This document shows, in pieces, positions 46,126-55,127 of a stretch of 64,000 nt of DNA. The notes below the pieces were generated by a model that worked only from the letters and a program-made list of their open reading frames with translations, did not search any database and was not told where the DNA came from. The position numbers and the translations under genes were made by a program. The DNA comes from DASSBG01 sp035699085 (GTDB lineage: Bacteria > Pseudomonadota > Gammaproteobacteria > Xanthomonadales > Rhodanobacteraceae): the NCBI GenBank assembly GCA_035699085.1, contig DASSBG010000007.1:18852-82851 (forward strand), read 5' to 3'. How positions within the stretch are numbered: position 1 is the first letter of the stretch; every line of letters begins with the position of its first letter.

Positions 46126-46156
46126 TCGACAGTGTAGCGCCGGCGGCCGCTACAAT
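46126..46156 (+). promoter_or_regulatory. Candidate rdgC promoter
   Basis: A -10 box TACAAT (46151-46156) lies 32 nt before the rdgC ATG. TCGACA (46126-46131) is a possible -35, but the 19-bp spacer is long. The flanking CGGCCGCTACAAT is identical to the string before the CPA1 antiporter gene. Confidence 0.45.
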
Positions 46157-46188
46157 GGCCGCCCGCCGCGACCCGGACCGCACGCACG

Positions 46189-47109
46189 ATGTTCTTTCGC
46201 AACCTGACGCTGTTCCGTTTTTCCGCCGCCGCCGGCCGCGAGCTCGGCCACCTGGACGAAGCCCTTGCCAGCCACACCCTGCACCCCTGCGGGCCGCTCG
46301 AACCAGCCACGCGCGGTTTCGTCTCGCCGCTGGGCCGCGACGAGGAGGCACTGACCCGCACGCTCGACCAGCGCACGCTGTTCAGCCTGGGCGGCGAGGA
46401 CAAGATCCTGCCGGCCACCGTGGTCAACGAGGAAGTGGCGGCGCGCACCCGCGCGCTGGCCGCCCGCGAGCAGCGCCGCATCGGCGGCCGCAAGCGCCGC
46501 GAGATCAAGCAGGAGGTGATCGACGAGCTGCTGCCGCGGGCTTTCAGCAAGCCCTCGCGGCTGGACGCCTACGTTGACCGCAAGCAGGGTTGGCTGGTGA
46601 TCGACAGCGCCAGCCGCAAGGCCGCCGAGGGCCTGCTGACGGCGCTGCGCCAGGCGCTGGAGAGCTTTCCGGCGCTGCCGCTGGCGCCGGGCGAAACGCC
46701 GCGCGCCATCCTCACCGACTGGCTGGCCCGCGGCAAACTGCCGGACGGTCTCAGCCTCGGCGACGCCTGCGAATTGCGCGACCCGACCAGCGCCAGCGGC
46801 GCCGTGGTGCGCTGCCAGCGACAGGATCTTGCAAGCGGCGAGATTCGGGAGCATCTTCGCACCGGCAAGCAGGTGTTCCAGCTGGGCCTGGAGTTCGACG
46901 GACGATTGGGTTTCGTGCTTGGCGAGGACCTGGTCGTGCGCAAGCTGCGTTTCAACGATGTGGTCACCGAGGAACTGGGCGATGTCGCGCCGGAATCCGC
47001 GGCCGCCGAGCTGGACGCGAAGTTTGCGCTGATGTCGCTGGAACTGGAGCGCCTGCTTGGGCGTCTGAGTACGTGGTTCAAGCTGCCACGCCCTGAATCT
47101 TCCACCTGA
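46189..47109 (+). CDS. rdgC: Recombination-associated protein RdgC
   Basis: 306 residues, the standard length. MFFRNLTLFRF is the diagnostic N-terminus. FVSPLGRDEEAL, the central GRKRREIKQEVIDELLPRAF and the C-terminal LRFNDVVTEEL are conserved RdgC segments. It forms a ring dimer that binds double-stranded DNA nonspecifically and restrains RecA loading. The gene stands alone with its own candidate promoter. The metallopeptidase gene follows after 24 nt on the same strand. Confidence 0.95.
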   Translation: MFFRNLTLFRFSAAAGRELGHLDEALASHTLHPCGPLEPATRGFVSPLGRDEEALTRTLDQRTLFSLGGEDKILPATVVNEEVAARTRALAAREQRRIGGRKRREIKQEVIDELLPRAFSKPSRLDAYVDRKQGWLVIDSASRKAAEGLLTALRQALESFPALPLAPGETPRAILTDWLARGKLPDGLSLGDACELRDPTSASGAVVRCQRQDLASGEIREHLRTGKQVFQLGLEFDGRLGFVLGEDLVVRKLRFNDVVTEELGDVAPESAAAELDAKFALMSLELERLLGRLSTWFKLPRPESST

Positions 47110-47133
47110 AGTACCACCTTCGCGGAAAGCACG

Positions 47134-47886
47134 ATGCCGCGTTCCACCGATCACTGGCTTGAGCTGCCCACCCGCGGCGGCGGCACCATCAAGGTGCTCA
47201 AGGCGATGCACCCGCGCGCACGGCGCCTGCGCCTTACCGTCACGCCTGGCGGCGCGCGGCTGTCGTATCCGTCCGGAACGCACCCGGCCCAGGTCGCTGC
47301 CTTCCTGCGCCAGCACGCCGACTGGCTGGTCACCAAGTACGCGCAGATGCACGTCGGCGGCCGTCCCCCGGCACCATTGAAGCCTGGCGTGACAACGCTG
47401 CTGCCGCTGCGCGGCGTGGCCACGCGGCTGACCTGGACGCAAGCCGAGTTTCCGCACGCGTCGCTCCGCGACGGCGAACTGTGCCTGGCACTGCCGCGGC
47501 CTTTCAGCCGCGCGCTGCCGCTGGCCCGCAACCTGCTGGCAGACTTCCTTGAAACCCAGATGCGCCGCGACATCGCGCGCTGGCTGGGCGGCTACGTGGA
47601 GCAGCTGGGCGTAGCGCCGTGTGCAGTGCGCATCCGGCCCCTGAAAAGCCTGTGGGGCAGCCTCGACGGGCGCGACCGCGTGACGCTGGACCTGGGGCTG
47701 GCATTGGCGCCGCGCGCGGCGCTCCGCTACGTGCTGGTGCACGAGCTCTGCCACCTGCGCGTGCGCGACCACTCGCCGCGCTTCTGGGCGCGCGTCGAGC
47801 GCCTGCTGCCCGACTACCAGGCGCAGCGCGACTGGCTGCGCGTGCACGGCGCCGCCGTCAAGGCCGAGATGGAGCGGCTGGTTTGA
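47134..47886 (+). CDS. YgjP/SprT-like metallopeptidase (DUF45)
   Basis: 250 residues. The zinc motif VLVHELCHLRVRDHSPRFW (about residues 199-217) gives HExxH plus the third His in RDHSPRFW, the pattern of the YgjP-like M48-related family. The upstream RPLKSLWGSLDGRDRVTLDLGLAL matches its conserved core, although the usual WGSC has Leu instead of Cys. The protein is probably cytoplasmic. Function is poorly defined; homologues are annotated as predicted metal-dependent hydrolases. Confidence 0.85.
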   Translation: MPRSTDHWLELPTRGGGTIKVLKAMHPRARRLRLTVTPGGARLSYPSGTHPAQVAAFLRQHADWLVTKYAQMHVGGRPPAPLKPGVTTLLPLRGVATRLTWTQAEFPHASLRDGELCLALPRPFSRALPLARNLLADFLETQMRRDIARWLGGYVEQLGVAPCAVRIRPLKSLWGSLDGRDRVTLDLGLALAPRAALRYVLVHELCHLRVRDHSPRFWARVERLLPDYQAQRDWLRVHGAAVKAEMERLV

Positions 47887-48161
47887 CGCCGCGTCTCGCA
47901 GCGCGAGCGCACCACGAACCTGCGGTCGCTCATGCCGGTTACGCGCCTGCGGCGCCAACCAGCGCTAACCCGACCCACGGTGTCGGCGCCGAGCCGTGAC
48001 CTGATGGTCGGGTCAGGCCGCAGGCCGTGACCCGACAGGCGCCGGCACGACACAAGCCCGCACCTGCGCAGGAGCATCGTCGGGTTACGCGTCTGCGGCG
48101 CTGACCCGACCTGCGGTGCTTTGGCGCCGAGCCGGCGATCGGTCGGTCGCGCCTGGCACCG
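47887..48161. repeat. REP-like hairpin spacer (GGGTTACGCG family)
   Basis: No gene is supported. GTCGGGTCA (48007-48015) pairs with TGACCCGAC (48028-48036), with GGCC pairing inside. GTCGGGTTACGCG...ACCCGAC (48081-48112) is a second unit, and a partial copy lies at 47938-47961. These belong to the family seen at 5793-5841. The sequence GGTG(T/C)...GGCGCCGAGCC also occurs twice. The region sits between two convergent 3' ends. Confidence 0.7.
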
Positions 48162-49142
48162 TCAATTGGCGATGACGAAGCCGCTGATGATCTGGGCGAC
48201 GGCGCGCGGCTTTTCCATTTGCGGCACGTGGCCGCAGCCGTTGATGACGCTGGTGTCGATGCTGCTGGCGTGGGTCAGGCCCTGGCGCAGGGCCTCCAGC
48301 GCCGAGAGGTCGATGATCTTGTCGTCGCGGCACCACAGGCCGAGCACCGGCATGCGCAACTCGCCAAGGTGCTGCTGCAGGATGGTGCGCTCGTCGGGGG
48401 AACGCAGCGCGTCCAGCGTGCGGTCGAGGAAGTCGCGGCTGTCCTGGCTGCGATCAACGAACACGTCGGCGATCCGCCCCGGCACTGCGGGCGGCTGGTC
48501 GAATGCTGCTTGCAGCAGCTGCCGGAACTCGGCGCGATCGGCCAGCACGTACGGGTTGCTGCCAGCCAGCACGGCCCGCTCGAAATCGGTCGGGCTGGAT
48601 TTGAGCCCGAAGCTGTCGACCAGCACCAGGCCGGCGACATGCTCGGGATGCTCGGCCGCGTACACGCCGGCAATGGCGCCGCCCATCGAATGGCCGACCA
48701 GCACCACGTGGCCGAGACCGAGCGTCTGCACGAAGGCCTGCAGGCGCCGCGCCTGCGCCGGGATGCCGTAGTCGTCCCCGGCGTGGCGTGAGGAGTGGCC
48801 CCAGCCCGGCAGGTCCGGGATCACCAGGTGGAAATGCGGTTGCAGCCGCGCGGCCACCGGCAGCCAGGCGGTCTTGTCCATGTCGAAGCCGTGCAGCAGC
48901 ACCAGCGTCGCGCCGTCGCCACCTTCGTAATAGCTCCAGCGAGTGTCGCCAATCTGCACCGTGCGCGTGGCGAGGTGGGCCGCCAGCGCCTGGCGCCAGG
49001 CATCGGCACGCAGCAGCGCGCCCGGCGCCAGCAGGTAGGTGCCGCCGCCGACCAACACCAGCAGCACCAGCAGCGCCAGTGGCACCCGCAGCAGCCGCAG
49101 CACCAGCCGCGGCGTTGAACGCTTGGGCGGCGTCGGGCTCAT
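48162..49142 (-). CDS. Alpha/beta-fold hydrolase with N-terminal membrane anchor
   Basis: 326 residues. An N-terminal hydrophobic helix (LVLRLLRVPLALLVLLVLVGGGTYLLAP) anchors the protein, probably facing the periplasm. The hydrolase core follows: VLLHGFDMDKTAWLPV (oxyanion HG), VLVGHSMGGAIAGVYAAEHP (nucleophile GxSxG, Ser ~163), the Asp in CRDDKIIDLSALE, and the His in NGCGHVPQME. Substrate unknown; esterase/lipase or dehalogenase-like chemistry is possible. The ATG at 49142 is chosen because it gives the anchor; the longer frame to 49469 is not supported. Confidence 0.87.
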   Translation of the reverse strand: MSPTPPKRSTPRLVLRLLRVPLALLVLLVLVGGGTYLLAPGALLRADAWRQALAAHLATRTVQIGDTRWSYYEGGDGATLVLLHGFDMDKTAWLPVAARLQPHFHLVIPDLPGWGHSSRHAGDDYGIPAQARRLQAFVQTLGLGHVVLVGHSMGGAIAGVYAAEHPEHVAGLVLVDSFGLKSSPTDFERAVLAGSNPYVLADRAEFRQLLQAAFDQPPAVPGRIADVFVDRSQDSRDFLDRTLDALRSPDERTILQQHLGELRMPVLGLWCRDDKIIDLSALEALRQGLTHASSIDTSVINGCGHVPQMEKPRAVAQIISGFVIAN

Positions 49143-49326
49143 GCACCGCACCGCGGCGAAGGCGGCCGGCGCGTCAAGGTGGTGGCGTGGGCTGGCATGG
49201 CGTGTCCGTGCAGCAGGAGTCGCCACAGTATGCGGTGGCGTGCCGTTGGCCGCCAGCCGATGTCGCCGGTGGCACGAATCGCTGCCGCTTTGCGTCTGTC
49301 GGGTATCCAAACCCCGGAGATTGGCG

Positions 49327-50163
49327 ATGAAGCTCCTGAAACTTGCCCTGATGCTGCTGCTGTGCGGCGGGCCGGCCATGGCCGCCGAAGGCGTGCTGCA
49401 GATCAACCAGACCTGCGCCGCCGTCGGCTGCTTCGACGGTGACCTTCCCGGCTTCCCGGTCACCATCACGCACGCGGGCAGCTACCGGCTCACCAGCAAT
49501 CTTGACCTGAGCGACTACGGCTCACCCGGCTACGCGTTGGGCATTCAGGTCAACGGCACGGACATCACCATTGACCTGAATGGCTTCAGCATCCAGGGCG
49601 GCATCACGTGTACCGGTACGCCCGTCACCAGCTGCTCGGATGCCGCCGAGGGCGGCGCCGGCATCAAGACGTCGTCGGCGAGCTACGGGGTTGCCATCCG
49701 CAACGGCCACGTCAATGGCTTTTCCGACGGCGTCTACTGCTACCGCGACTGCACGATCGAAAACATTGAAGCCAGCGGCAACGCGAGCAATGGCATCTCC
49801 ATCCAGAACACCTTCGGCCTGATCCGCAACAGCAGCGCGCGCGGCAATGGGGATTACGGTTTTCTCGTCACCGGCACGATCATCGACAGCGTCGCCGAGG
49901 GCAATGGTACCTACGGCATCTTCATGCAACCCGGGGGCATCGCGCGAGGCAACACGTCCAGGCGCAACGGCGGCAATGGTTTCCGCTGCTATTCCTGTCT
50001 GCTGCACAACAACATCAGCTACGGCAACGGCGGTTACGGTGTCGAGATGGGTAGTCGCGCAGCCTGGGGCGGCAACCTGGTCAGCGACAACGATGCGGGT
50101 GCCATCACTGGCAGCGGCCTGTCACTGACGCCGAATCGCTGCGACACCACGACCTGCCCCTGA
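49327..50163 (+). CDS. Secreted right-handed parallel beta-helix protein
   Basis: 278 residues. The signal peptide MKLLKLALMLLLCGGPAMA is followed by a region with Asn/Gly-rich turns every ~20-25 residues (ENIEASGNASNGISI, RNSSARGNGDYGFLV, DSVAEGNGTYGIFM, RGNTSRRNGGNGFRC, HNNISYGNGGYGVEM). This is the pattern of pectate-lyase-like parallel beta-helices. NGTDITIDLNGFSIQGG is an N-terminal cap-like segment. The Cys pairs suggest disulfides. Enzymatic function is unclear: no lyase residues can be named, and adhesin or structural roles are equally possible. Base composition is lower in GC than the neighbours. It precedes another secreted protein. Confidence 0.78.
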   Translation: MKLLKLALMLLLCGGPAMAAEGVLQINQTCAAVGCFDGDLPGFPVTITHAGSYRLTSNLDLSDYGSPGYALGIQVNGTDITIDLNGFSIQGGITCTGTPVTSCSDAAEGGAGIKTSSASYGVAIRNGHVNGFSDGVYCYRDCTIENIEASGNASNGISIQNTFGLIRNSSARGNGDYGFLVTGTIIDSVAEGNGTYGIFMQPGGIARGNTSRRNGGNGFRCYSCLLHNNISYGNGGYGVEMGSRAAWGGNLVSDNDAGAITGSGLSLTPNRCDTTTCP

Positions 50164-50173
50164 GGACATTGCC

Positions 50174-50989
50174 ATGTTCTCTCGCTCGGTCTCCATTCGA
50201 CTCGCGCTGTGGCTGGGTTCTGCGCTGCTCTGCGCCGGCGCGCGGGCGCAGCCACCACCTGGGCTGGACTACTCGCTGGATATTCCGGCCCAGCTTGGCG
50301 AACTGACTCTTGCACCCGCCGACGCGCTGCACGACGACTTTGCGCTGCCGGAGCAACTGCGCCGGGTGGTGCCGTCTGGCCTTCGCTCGTTGCAGGGGCC
50401 GAACCTGATCGCGCTGGCGACGGCAGTGAACGGCGCAGGATCCGAGCAGCGATGGTTCGCGTTCGATGTCTGGGTGCAGCTGCCGTCCGGCGCCCGCGTG
50501 CGGCCGGGGCAGCCATTCCGCTGCCTCGATGACGCCTGCGACAACAGCGACCTGTTCGCACTGCCACGGCTGCCGCAGGGGACGGTGCTGGATGCCTTCG
50601 CGATCGACCCGGCCACCGGCGACGCGCTGTTCTCGCTCGACAGCGACGCGGCGATCGACGGCATGGTGTTTCGGCCAAGTGACGTCGTTCGCTACGCCGG
50701 CGACACCTACAGCCTGGCCCTCGGTGGCGCAGCGCTGCCGGCGGCGGGCCTCGATGCCATCGACCTGCTGGACGACGGCCGCTGGCTCCTCGGCTTCGAC
50801 ACGGACGGCATGGTCGCGGGCACGGCCTTTGCCGATGACGACGTGCTCGCCTACGACCCGGCAGACGCTACGTGGTCGCTGTTTTACGCGCCGCGCGCGC
50901 GCAGCGCGGCGATCGCCGCCGCCCATGTGGACGCGCTGGCGGTCGCGCGCGACCTGTCCGACCGCATCTTCGCCAACGGCTTCCAGTAA
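50174..50989 (+). CDS. Secreted protein ending in the IFANGFQ motif; function unknown
   Basis: 271 residues. Signal peptide SIRLALWLGSALLCAGARAQ, then a beta-rich body with repeated D-rich strands (TVLDAFAIDPATGDALFSLD, then DDGRWLLGFDTDGMVAG). That body loosely resembles a propeller-like fold. The C-terminus is DLSDRIFANGFQ. From memory, short C-terminal tails of the type IFANGFE are common on exported Xanthomonadales proteins; their role is not established. The gene is 10 nt after the beta-helix gene on the same strand, so the two may be co-expressed secreted proteins. I do not recognise the family. Confidence 0.7.
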   Translation: MFSRSVSIRLALWLGSALLCAGARAQPPPGLDYSLDIPAQLGELTLAPADALHDDFALPEQLRRVVPSGLRSLQGPNLIALATAVNGAGSEQRWFAFDVWVQLPSGARVRPGQPFRCLDDACDNSDLFALPRLPQGTVLDAFAIDPATGDALFSLDSDAAIDGMVFRPSDVVRYAGDTYSLALGGAALPAAGLDAIDLLDDGRWLLGFDTDGMVAGTAFADDDVLAYDPADATWSLFYAPRARSAAIAAAHVDALAVARDLSDRIFANGFQ

Positions 50990-51035
50990 ACCACCGTCCC
51001 GCGCACCGCTCGGCCGGCAGGCGCGGGACGCCGGC

Positions 51036-52934
51036 TCAGGTGCTTGAACTGGCTGCGGGCTCTGCCTCGGCCTTTCGCTCGCCCTTGGCGGCGTGCGCGA
51101 ACAGGCGCTCGACGGCGTGCTGGGTCAGCGGGTGGTAGCCGGCCTTCGCCTTGGCGTACACCGTCTTCGCGTAGGCCAAGCCCTCGGGCGTCTGCGCGAA
51201 GGCGGCGTACAACGGCATGGTCAGGTACAGCCGGCCGATGCGCGTCATGTGTTCGGCGGCCGCCGGCCACACGGCCTTGTCGCCGCCGGCGATGGCGCGG
51301 CGATACCAGCGCATGCCGATCTCGGCATTGGGCGTCCCCGTGAGGTGCCAGGCCGCGTCCAGCGCCTTCAGGCGATCGAGCGGCGTCTTCTTCGGCAGGC
51401 GGTCGAGGAAGTACATCCATTCCTGGGTATTCCAGCTCCTGGCGTCCAGCTTCGCCGCGGCCAGCTTGCCGGCCAGGAAGGCGCTGCGCTCCTTGTCGAT
51501 GGCGTCGAAACGCGGCGAATCGGGGATTGGCGCGTCCTTGGGGATGCCGGTGCCGTAAACCCATGTCTTCACCTCGCCCCAGCTCATCTTGCCCGGATAC
51601 TTCTCGATCAGGTTGGGCTTGAGGAAGGCCAGCATCTGCTCGGTGGTGATGCTGTGCCAGGCGAAGTGGTTGAAGTAGCTCTTGAGGTAGGCGTCGAAAT
51701 GCGCGCGGCCGAAGCGCTGCTCCAGCGTGCGCATGAACCAGGAACCCTTGTCGTAGGCGACGGCCGACAGCTCGTCGTCGGCGTTGGTCTTGCGCGGCTG
51801 CGGCGCCAGCCGCTGGCTGTTTTCCGACATGCCGTCGATGCTGCCCTGCAGCTCGTGGATCGCCAGCAGGATTTCCTCGTTGGCCTGCCGCTGGCCGTAC
51901 AGCGCCTCGGTGATGCGGCCCTGGACGTAGGTGGTGATGCCCTCGTTGAGCCAGATGTCGCGCCACGACGCGGCGGTGACCAGGTTGCCCGACCACGAGT
52001 GCGCCAGCTCGTGCGCGACCAGCGAAACCAGCGACTTGTCGCCGACGATGGCAGTCGGCGTGGCGAAGGTCATGTTGGGGTTTTCCATGCCGCCGTACGG
52101 GAACGACGGCGGCAGCACCAGGATGTCGTAGCGGCCCCAGCGGTAGGGACCGTACAGCGATTCCGCCGCGTCGATCATCTTTTCGGTGTCTTCGAACTCG
52201 TGCGCGGCCTTCTTAACCACCGACGGCTCGGCATAGACGGCGCTGCGCGGTCCGGTTTCGCGCACGTCGATGTCGCCGGCGGCAATCGCCATCAGGTAGG
52301 ACGGGATCGGGTGCGGCTGGTCGAAGCGGAAGTCGCCGTCGAGCGGATGCCTGGCGTCGTTGATCGCGCTCATCACCACGCGCACGCCCTTGGGTGCGGT
52401 GATGTGGGCGTCGTAGGTGAAGCGGATGGCGGGCGAATCCTGCAGCGGGATCCAGGAGCGCGCGTGCACCGACTCCGACTGCGAGAACATGAAGGCGTGC
52501 GTCTTGTCCGCGGTCTGCGCCGGGTCCAGCCACTGCAGGCCGCTGGCCTTGGGCGAGGTGGCGTAATCGATCCGCACCCTGGCCGGCTGCTTCGGCGCGG
52601 CGATGGTCAGCTTGCTGCCAAGCTGCGGGTCGCGCGGCGCCAGCGTGTACTTCAGTGCGTGCGTGGCGCCGTCGGTGCCGACCGCCTTGATGCCGGCGAT
52701 ATCGAGATCGCGGGTGTCCAGCACCAGCTGCTTCGCCTGCGGATCCTTCCAGTCCAGCGTCAGCGTCGCGTCGCCGCGCAGTTGCTTGTGCTTGAAGTCG
52801 ACGGCCAGCTCCAGGTCGAGATGGCGGACCGTGACCTTGTCCGGCTGCGCGTACGAATGGGGCTCGGCGGCCTGCGCGGCCAGCGGCGCCAGCGCCAGCA
52901 CGGCGGCCAGCGTGACGAGTTTGGGGATGGACAT
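51036..52934 (-). CDS. M1-family zinc aminopeptidase, exported
   Basis: 632 residues. The signal peptide LVTLAAVLALAPLAAQA precedes an M1 core. The exopeptidase motif is PYGGMENPNMTFA (about residues 280-292), and the zinc site is VAHELAHSWSGN (HExxH) with the distal Glu in WLNEGITTYVQGRI. The C-terminal ARM-like region follows (~450-600, MRTLEQRFGRAHFDAYLKSY). It resembles cold-active aminopeptidase/LTA4-hydrolase-like bacterial M1 enzymes that trim N-terminal residues from peptides, here probably in the periplasm. The ATG at 52934 is chosen because it starts the signal peptide; longer frames are out of register with it. Confidence 0.92.
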   Translation of the reverse strand: MSIPKLVTLAAVLALAPLAAQAAEPHSYAQPDKVTVRHLDLELAVDFKHKQLRGDATLTLDWKDPQAKQLVLDTRDLDIAGIKAVGTDGATHALKYTLAPRDPQLGSKLTIAAPKQPARVRIDYATSPKASGLQWLDPAQTADKTHAFMFSQSESVHARSWIPLQDSPAIRFTYDAHITAPKGVRVVMSAINDARHPLDGDFRFDQPHPIPSYLMAIAAGDIDVRETGPRSAVYAEPSVVKKAAHEFEDTEKMIDAAESLYGPYRWGRYDILVLPPSFPYGGMENPNMTFATPTAIVGDKSLVSLVAHELAHSWSGNLVTAASWRDIWLNEGITTYVQGRITEALYGQRQANEEILLAIHELQGSIDGMSENSQRLAPQPRKTNADDELSAVAYDKGSWFMRTLEQRFGRAHFDAYLKSYFNHFAWHSITTEQMLAFLKPNLIEKYPGKMSWGEVKTWVYGTGIPKDAPIPDSPRFDAIDKERSAFLAGKLAAAKLDARSWNTQEWMYFLDRLPKKTPLDRLKALDAAWHLTGTPNAEIGMRWYRRAIAGGDKAVWPAAAEHMTRIGRLYLTMPLYAAFAQTPEGLAYAKTVYAKAKAGYHPLTQHAVERLFAHAAKGERKAEAEPAASSST

Positions 52935-53016
52935 GGCAACGGGCTCCGGCACAAAACCGGCAGTATGCCAGCCTATCCCGCCAACCGTCAGCCGCGCCGA
53001 CGCGGCACAGCTCGAC

Positions 53017-53274
53017 CTACGCGTCGTGCTCCTGGTGGCGCATCTTGTAGATGATGATGCCGAGGCCGGCGAGGGCACATGCCAGTCCCAGCGCCAAGGC
53101 CGTGATGCCACCGGCGCGGATCGGGGCATAGGAGCCGCCAGCCAGCAGCAGCGTTGCGCCCAGCACGGGCAGTACGACCCGCGCCTTCTGCTCGCCGCCA
53201 TCGCTGCGCACGGCGGTGGACAGTACGCAGGCAGCAAAAATCAGCACCAGCACAACAAGCAAGTCGAGCATCAT
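53017..53274 (-). CDS. Small integral membrane protein, unknown function
   Basis: 85 residues with three hydrophobic segments (LLVVLVLIFAACVLS, VVLPVLGATLLLAGGSYA, GITALALGLACALAGLGIII) and a charged tail (KMRHQEHDA). Between the first two lies a short loop STAVRSDGGEQKAR. I do not recognise a family. It is downstream of the Tat phosphoesterase gene (33-nt gap) and upstream of the aminopeptidase on the same strand. A short frame, but codon use and the regular membrane pattern support it. Confidence 0.65.
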   Translation of the reverse strand: MMLDLLVVLVLIFAACVLSTAVRSDGGEQKARVVLPVLGATLLLAGGSYAPIRAGGITALALGLACALAGLGIIIYKMRHQEHDA

Positions 53275-53307
53275 GGGTTCCTTCCTTGGCGGTATGTCAA
53301 AAAAGTG

Positions 53308-55035
53308 TCAGGCGAAGCGCAGGGCGGCGGTGAGGTCGCCAGGCGCGACGCCGCTGGCGGCGCGCATGGCCTGTTCGCGCACGGCGAGGCCAGGGAGCCT
53401 GGTGAGGCCGAAGCGGCGGGTGAGGAAGCGGGCAATGGAGCCGGTGTCGTAGACGCTGTGGTCGACATGGCCGGTGTGCGCGTGGGGCGAGATCAGCAGC
53501 GCCGGGATGCGCGTGCCGGGACCCCAGCGGTCGGCCTTCGGCGGCGCGACGTGGTCCCACCAGCCGCCGTTCTCGTCGACCGTGACGACAACCAGCATCT
53601 GCGGCCACTGCGGGCTTGAGCGCAGCGCATCGATGACGCGCGCAATGTGGCGGTCGCCGGCGTCGACGTCAGAGTAGCCGGCGTGCATGTTGAGGTTGCC
53701 CTGCGCCTTGTAAAAGGCCACCGGCGGCAGGCGGCCGGCCTCGATGTCGGCGATGAAGCGATTGCTGGCCGCGGTCTCGCCCACGCCGCCGTCGCGCAGG
53801 TGCGCGCGACCAGCGCTGCCCGGCGCGTAGCGTGCGAAGTAGTTGAACGGCTGGTGGTGCGGCTGGAAGTTGGGGCTCTCGGGAAACAGCGCGCTGAGGC
53901 TGTGGTCGCCGCGCCCGTCGAGCGCCAACGCCCAGCCACCGGCATACCATGCCCAGTCGACGCCGCCGGCGCTGAGCATGTCGCCGATGGTCATGTGTGC
54001 CTGCGGTGGCAGCGTGAGTGGATCGCTCGTCTTCGCGTACTGCGGCCGCGCCGGGTCGCGGCTGAAGGCCGGCGCGTAGGCCGGGCCCATGGTGTTGACC
54101 GCCCAGCCATCGGGGCTCAGCGTGGCATGCGATGCAAAGTTTGGCGGTCCCTGCATCGCGCTGGCGGGCGAGTCGCCGGCGAGCTTGAGGCGGGTGCCCG
54201 CAGGGTCGTCGCCCTCGACCACCGCGATGCGGCCGCGCGCCGGGCTGCTGCGAAAGTCCGGGTAGAACGGTGGCTGCGCGGCGATCAGGTATTGGTGGTT
54301 GAGAAACGAGCCACCAAAGGCGCCCATGAAGAAGTTGTCGCACAAAGTGTACTCGCGCGCCAGCGACCACAACCTGAGGTTGACGGCGCCGTCGCCGTAG
54401 TGGCCCATCACCAGTGCGCCGGAGTTGCCAAAGGCGACGAAGCCGTCGTTGCGGCCGCCGTTGATCTGCATCTGGTTGGCGTAGAAGCGATGCCAGAGGT
54501 CACGGGTCACCAGGCCGGTCGGCAGCGGCTCGCCGGCCGGCGTGCGCAGCGCCCACGGCCTGTTCGCCAATCCGGTGATGGCGTCCTCGCCGATCCGGTA
54601 GCGGCGGTGTTGCACCACCTGTTCGTGCGGCACCAGCCCGTGCCAGACCGGCGGCAGCGTCGCAAGCACGCGGCCATCCCGGTCACGCTGCAGGGCGCGC
54701 TCGGGCGGCAGCGCCGCCAGCGGCTGCGCCAGGCCGGGAAAGTTGCCGAACAGGTTGTTGAAGCTGCGGTTCTCGGCGTAGATCACCACCACCGTCTGGA
54801 TGTGCCGGCGCAGCAGTGCATCGAGATTTCTGCCGGATGCCACATGCACCGCTGGCGCGGCACCGCCCGCCAGCGTCGTGCAGCCGCCCAGCGCCAGCGC
54901 CGCACCGCCGATCGCCAGTCCTTCCAGCAGGCGCCGGCGTGTCGGATCCGCCGGCGAGTCGGACGCCTCGGGTCGCGTGCTGCGCCCCGAACCCGGGTCG
55001 GCATCACCGCTGTCGGCGTCGCGTGTGTCGGCCAT
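53308..55035 (-). CDS. Tat-exported phosphoesterase-family protein (PF04185 type), lipoprotein
   Basis: 575 residues. The N-terminus has a twin-arginine signal (PTRRRLLEGLAIGGAALALGGC) whose h-region ends in a lipobox Cys, so it is a candidate Tat-dependent lipoprotein. The phosphoesterase family motifs follow: IYAENRSFNNLFGNFPG (metal/phosphate Glu-Asn), MGAFGGSFLNHQYLIAA, TVDENGGWWDHVAPP and TRIPALLISPHAHTGHVDH. Members include phosphatidylcholine phospholipase C and acid phosphatase AcpA. The enzyme is probably periplasmic or surface-bound; head-group or phosphate scavenging is inferred. The ATG at 55035 is chosen to keep the Tat motif near the N-terminus. Confidence 0.88.
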   Translation of the reverse strand: MADTRDADSGDADPGSGRSTRPEASDSPADPTRRRLLEGLAIGGAALALGGCTTLAGGAAPAVHVASGRNLDALLRRHIQTVVVIYAENRSFNNLFGNFPGLAQPLAALPPERALQRDRDGRVLATLPPVWHGLVPHEQVVQHRRYRIGEDAITGLANRPWALRTPAGEPLPTGLVTRDLWHRFYANQMQINGGRNDGFVAFGNSGALVMGHYGDGAVNLRLWSLAREYTLCDNFFMGAFGGSFLNHQYLIAAQPPFYPDFRSSPARGRIAVVEGDDPAGTRLKLAGDSPASAMQGPPNFASHATLSPDGWAVNTMGPAYAPAFSRDPARPQYAKTSDPLTLPPQAHMTIGDMLSAGGVDWAWYAGGWALALDGRGDHSLSALFPESPNFQPHHQPFNYFARYAPGSAGRAHLRDGGVGETAASNRFIADIEAGRLPPVAFYKAQGNLNMHAGYSDVDAGDRHIARVIDALRSSPQWPQMLVVVTVDENGGWWDHVAPPKADRWGPGTRIPALLISPHAHTGHVDHSVYDTGSIARFLTRRFGLTRLPGLAVREQAMRAASGVAPGDLTAALRFA

Positions 55036-55127
55036 TGCTGGGCTCCCCGCTCGGCAGTCTGGTGCCGAGTATCGCGCACCCCCACCTGCCGCCGCCAGCA
55101 ACACGCCGCATCACGGCCCCACAGACG

